DNA of 64,000 nt from assembly GCF_947495315.1 (NCBI RefSeq), contig NZ_CANLYD010000001.1, positions 310,001 through 374,000 of the forward strand, read 5' to 3'. The stretch is from an uncultured Aquimarina sp. (GTDB taxonomy: Bacteria; Bacteroidota; Bacteroidia; Flavobacteriales; Flavobacteriaceae). This document shows positions 60,725-64,000 of the stretch, in pieces. Under the pieces are notes generated by a model. It worked only from the letters and a program-made list of their open reading frames with translations, had not been told where the DNA came from and searched no databases. Every line of letters starts with the position of its first letter. Position 1 is the first letter of the stretch. Both the position numbers and the translations under genes were made by a program.

Positions 60725-61855
60725 ATGAAAGAGAAAAAGGGAATTTTTAAAAAAGGATTTGCTTTTAAGCATTATGAAGCCCCAGAACAATCTCCATTTG
60801 ATAAACTTTTTGATATTTTTCAGGAGATTATCACTCATACTTCAGGAGACCTGGATGAAGCTTTGGATTGGTTAAAAGAGCTGGATAAAGAATACGAACT
60901 TACTAGTGAAGACTACACGCTAGACGATTTTATTGAAGATCTTAAGAAAAAAGGATACATACGAGAGGAAATCAGACCGGATGGAAAAGGAGGTATGTCT
61001 ATTACGTCCAAAACTGAACGAGCAATCCGACAAAGAGCATTGGATCAAATTTTTGGCAACCTAAAACGTAGTGGATCTGGAAATCATAGAACCAAATATA
61101 CTGGAAGAGGCGATGAGCATGCTGGAGAATATAGAAACTATCAGTACGGAGATGCCTTAGAACGAATATCTATAACAGAAAGTTTAAAGAATGCTCAAAT
61201 CAATCATGGAATTGGAGAATTGAATCTTACGGAAGATGATCTTGTAGTAGAGGAAACACAGTTCAAAGCCCAGATGAGTACCGTATTGATGATCGATATT
61301 AGTCATAGCATGATTTTATATGGAGAAGATCGTATCACGCCAGCTAAAAAAGTGGCTATGGCGCTTGCAGAACTTATCACAACAAGATATCCTAAAGATA
61401 CATTAGATATTCTGGTGTTTGGTAACGACGCCTGGCCAATAGCGATCAAAGATTTACCATATCTACAAGTAGGACCATATCATACCAATACAGTCGCAGG
61501 ATTACAGTTAGCGATGGACATGTTGAGAAGAAAGCGTAATACTAATAAACAAATTTTTATGATTACGGATGGTAAACCAAGCTGTTTGAGAATGCCAGAT
61601 GGTCAATATTATAAAAACAGTAATGGATTAGATCGTCAAATTGTAAATAAATGTTATATGATGGCGCAGCAAGCCAGGAAATTACATATACCGATTACAA
61701 CTTTTATGATTGCACAAGATCCATATCTAATGCAGTTTGTAAGAGAATTTACATATGCCAATCAGGGTAAAGCTTTTTATACCGGCTTAAAAGGATTGGG
61801 TGAGATGATTTTCGAAGATTACGAAACCAATAGAAAAAAAAGAATTAAAGGATAA
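60725..61855 (+). CDS. VWA-domain protein (partner of a MoxR-type ATPase)
   Basis: The 376-aa cytoplasmic protein has an N-terminal helical region (1-180) with a basic stretch (GNLKRSGSGNHRTKYTGRG). A von Willebrand A domain follows with an intact MIDAS (VLMIDISHSM at ~188, MITDGKPS at ~280). Such proteins bind divalent metal and cooperate with MoxR AAA+ ATPases in assembling metalloenzymes or membrane complexes. The ATPase gene follows after 38 bp on the same strand. The target of the pair is unknown. Confidence 0.88.
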   Translation: MKEKKGIFKKGFAFKHYEAPEQSPFDKLFDIFQEIITHTSGDLDEALDWLKELDKEYELTSEDYTLDDFIEDLKKKGYIREEIRPDGKGGMSITSKTERAIRQRALDQIFGNLKRSGSGNHRTKYTGRGDEHAGEYRNYQYGDALERISITESLKNAQINHGIGELNLTEDDLVVEETQFKAQMSTVLMIDISHSMILYGEDRITPAKKVAMALAELITTRYPKDTLDILVFGNDAWPIAIKDLPYLQVGPYHTNTVAGLQLAMDMLRRKRNTNKQIFMITDGKPSCLRMPDGQYYKNSNGLDRQIVNKCYMMAQQARKLHIPITTFMIAQDPYLMQFVREFTYANQGKAFYTGLKGLGEMIFEDYETNRKKRIKG

Positions 61856-61893
61856 AAGATAGTATAAATCTAGAATTTTGCTTAAAAGAAAAT

Positions 61894-63357
61894 ATGAATA
61901 CAAATACAATAACGACATTTGGACAATTAAAGGAATCAGGATATAAAAGTAAAAGTATAAAAGATGAACTTAGAGATAATTTAAGAACTAAGATTAGTAA
62001 TAAAGAAGGTACTTTTACAGGAATCCATGGATATGAAAACACTGTAATTCCAGAGTTGGAACGAGCAATTTTATCACGACATAATATTAATTTATTGGGA
62101 TTAAGAGGCCAGGCAAAAACTCGTTTAGCTAGGCAGATGATCAATTTACTGGATGAGTGGATTCCTATTGTAGCAGGGTCAGAGATTAATGACGATCCCT
62201 TTAGTCCAATATCCAGGTATGCTGTTAATTTACTCAAAGAAAAGGGAGATGAAACGCCAATAAGCTGGATACATAGAAATGATCGTTTTGCAGAAAAGTT
62301 AGCTACACCTGATGTTACTGTGGCTGATATTATTGGCGATGTAGATCCAATTAAAGCAGCGAATCTAAAACTAAGTTATGCAGATGACAGAGTAATTCAT
62401 TTTGGGATGATTCCAAGAGCCAATCGCTGTATTTTTGTGATTAACGAATTACCTGATTTACAGGCACGTATCCAGGTAGCATTGTTCAATATCTTGCAAG
62501 AAGGTGATATTCAGATAAGAGGATTTAAGCTTCGTTTACCGTTAGATATGCAGTTTGTATTTACTGCTAATCCAGAAGATTATACGAATAGAGGTAGTAT
62601 TGTTACACCACTAAAAGATAGAATTGGTTCTCAGATTCTTACACATTACCCGGAAACTATCGAAATTGCCAAAACCATTACACAGCAAGAGGCACAATTA
62701 GATTCTAGGCAAAGCAATTTGGTTCACGTACCAGATTTGGCTAAAGATTTATTAGAACAAATTAGTTTTCAGGCTAGAGAAAGTGAGTTTGTCGATTCTA
62801 AAAGTGGAGTGAGTGCCAGAATGAGTATTACTGCATATGAGAATTTATTAAGTACTGCAGAATATAGAGCATTAAAATCCGGAGACGAACAAACGTTACT
62901 AAGATTGAGTGATTTTATGGGTGTTGTTCCTGCAATTACTGGTAAAGTAGAGCTTGTGTATGAGGGAGAACAAGAAGGTGCAGCATCTGTAGCACATAAT
63001 TTGATTTCGGATTCCATTAAAACATTGTTTCCTGAATATTTTCCTAAAATCGAGAGATTAGAAAAAGAAAGTGAAAGAAGCCCTTATCAAGAATTGATTG
63101 ATTGGTTTTTCGAACAAAGTGGTTTTGAGCTTTTAGATGAAATTCCTGAAGCGGAATACATAAAAAAGCTAGATGAAATTAAACCGCTAAATGATCTTAT
63201 TAAAAACTATCAGGAAGATATAGATCAAAAAGATAGTTATTTTATGAAGGAGTTCTTATTATGGGGATTGGTAGAGCATAAAAAACTAAGTAAGTATAGA
63301 TTATCTGAAGGATTCAGATTTAAGGATTTATATGGTAGTTATATTAGTGATTTATAA
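61894..63357 (+). CDS. MoxR/magnesium-chelatase-type AAA+ ATPase
   Basis: The 487-aa protein has Walker A in NLLGLRGQAKTRLARQM (~66-80), Walker B in CIFVINELPDLQARIQ (~179), and the helix-2 insert with GDIQIRGFKLRLPLDMQFVF characteristic of MoxR/ChlI relatives, followed by the sensor TANPEDYTNRGSIVTPLKDR. The C-terminal ~150 residues are helical and specific. It forms a two-gene unit with the VWA protein immediately upstream. It probably remodels a cytoplasmic complex; no client is evident nearby. Confidence 0.9.
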   Translation: MNTNTITTFGQLKESGYKSKSIKDELRDNLRTKISNKEGTFTGIHGYENTVIPELERAILSRHNINLLGLRGQAKTRLARQMINLLDEWIPIVAGSEINDDPFSPISRYAVNLLKEKGDETPISWIHRNDRFAEKLATPDVTVADIIGDVDPIKAANLKLSYADDRVIHFGMIPRANRCIFVINELPDLQARIQVALFNILQEGDIQIRGFKLRLPLDMQFVFTANPEDYTNRGSIVTPLKDRIGSQILTHYPETIEIAKTITQQEAQLDSRQSNLVHVPDLAKDLLEQISFQARESEFVDSKSGVSARMSITAYENLLSTAEYRALKSGDEQTLLRLSDFMGVVPAITGKVELVYEGEQEGAASVAHNLISDSIKTLFPEYFPKIERLEKESERSPYQELIDWFFEQSGFELLDEIPEAEYIKKLDEIKPLNDLIKNYQEDIDQKDSYFMKEFLLWGLVEHKKLSKYRLSEGFRFKDLYGSYISDL

Positions 63358-63536
63358 CGAATATAGTTTATGGTTGATTGTTTATGGTTGTTGGTTTTTT
63401 TAACCTTGGCTATAGCTATGCTGAAAAAAACAACTTCATTATAGCACAAAAATCAAACTTTTCGGTTGGAAACCTTTATTCAAGACGAGTTCAATGGTAT
63501 AACCAAATAATTATATTCTTTCTATCAACTTAAAAA

Positions 63537-64000
63537 TCACCACCAAACAATAAAACATTTAGAAAAAGAATCTTCACTACTTTTTATCCAAAGTAATGGA
63601 GATTTTTTTTTGGTGAGTTGCGTATTCAGCTGATCTGAAATGGATGCAAATGTATACCAAATTTCATTGTGTATGGGATCTGTTATCCAGTCTTTTTTCT
63701 GAGGAATATAATAGAGATAAGATCCGTATTTTTCTTCTGTAAATTCTTCTTCGTGAATCCAATATCCTACAATGCAATCATTATTAAGATGATAAATTTT
63801 CTTATTTTGATACGATAATGGAACGAATAAATTTCCAAAAAAGCAGACTTTTTGTATAATATCGTTAGGTTTGATATCTAATTCTTGTAATGTAGCTGAG
63901 GTTTCAGGGCGATAGAGTAGTGGTAACTGTTTTTCTTTTAACTTGGTTACTTTTTCTAATAAACTGTCATTACGATTAGGACCAATCCATCTTTCTAGAG
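63537..64000 (-). CDS. Partial hypothetical protein (C-terminal part)
   Basis: The frame enters from the right edge and ends with TGA at 63539-63537; 153 residues are visible. They include LLYRPETSATLQELDIKPND, QKVCFFGNLFVPLSYQNKKI and GYWIHEEEFTEEKYGSYLYY, ending DSFSKCFIVWW. The pattern is mixed alpha/beta without a known motif, and the start is outside the window, so no family can be named. The 176-bp gap to the ATPase gene contains no gene. Confidence 0.6.
   Translation of the reverse strand, partial: LERWIGPNRNDSLLEKVTKLKEKQLPLLYRPETSATLQELDIKPNDIIQKVCFFGNLFVPLSYQNKKIYHLNNDCIVGYWIHEEEFTEEKYGSYLYYIPQKKDWITDPIHNEIWYTFASISDQLNTQLTKKKSPLLWIKSSEDSFSKCFIVWW

Overview
The window is AT-rich, and its proteins are typical of marine Bacteroidetes: a SusC/SusD pair, a secreted protein with a type IX secretion C-terminal tail, Bacteroidetes-type TssD (Hcp) proteins, many short lipoproteins, and promoters of the TTG-N17-TAnnTTTG type. 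A Flavobacteriaceae member, perhaps close to Aquimarina, is the best guess. The genus is inference only.

Left part (1-15.9 kb). After two small secreted hypothetical genes and an N5-(carboxyethyl)ornithine synthase-like dehydrogenase comes a seven-gene minus-strand run (14079 down to 3920). It holds SusC, SusD, an isoaspartyl peptidase/asparaginase, three different cyanophycinase-family (S51) lipoproteins and a YfcC-type (basic amino acid) transporter. This is best read as a utilization locus for cyanophycin (poly-Asp-Arg): cyanophycinases release beta-Asp-Arg, SusCD imports it, the Ntn peptidase splits it, and YfcC handles arginine or ornithine. Between susC and a prokaryotic pentameric ligand-gated ion channel gene lie two tandem micro-ORFs. 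They share the C-terminus KSLTLxGLQPIFDC, and seven of their eight codon differences in that stretch are synonymous, so this is a conserved, apparently unannotated peptide.

Accessory array (16-26.6 kb). About a dozen small genes all lie on the minus strand: lipoproteins, NTF2-fold proteins, a DUF2071 protein, a SMI1/KNR4 protein, an AraC regulator and a serine hydrolase. Many are separated by a recurring ~75-100 bp repeat with an invariant CGAATATA core just 5' of the start codons. The layout looks cassette-like. One gene is split by an in-frame stop.

Type VI secretion cargo (26.6-38.5 kb). Two modules each start with a near-identical promoter and Hcp/TssD core and continue into different effectors. 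The first carries a Tae4 amidase plus a lipoprotein immunity candidate. The second carries an unrecognised 497-aa protein plus a lipoprotein. Secreted hypothetical genes and a type IX secreted protein with three 345-bp repeats lie between them.

Middle (38.8-45 kb). A TIGR04141-family gene sits beside a Cas2-like small gene (a possible defence pair). Next is a GC-richer orphan 1252-aa fusion: adenylation domain, carrier protein, alpha-oxoamine synthase and an SCP2-like tail.

Right part (45.8-64 kb). Mostly housekeeping or exported enzymes: penicillin acylase family, isochorismatase family, DUF559 nuclease beside a four-hairpin repeat, DUF2490, S9 peptidase, BNR-repeat protein, MBL hydrolase, beta-lactamase-like hydrolase, M28 peptidase, and a VWA/MoxR pair. 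REP-like hairpins with the core TCGACTRNGCTC are dispersed through the second half and the accessory array.
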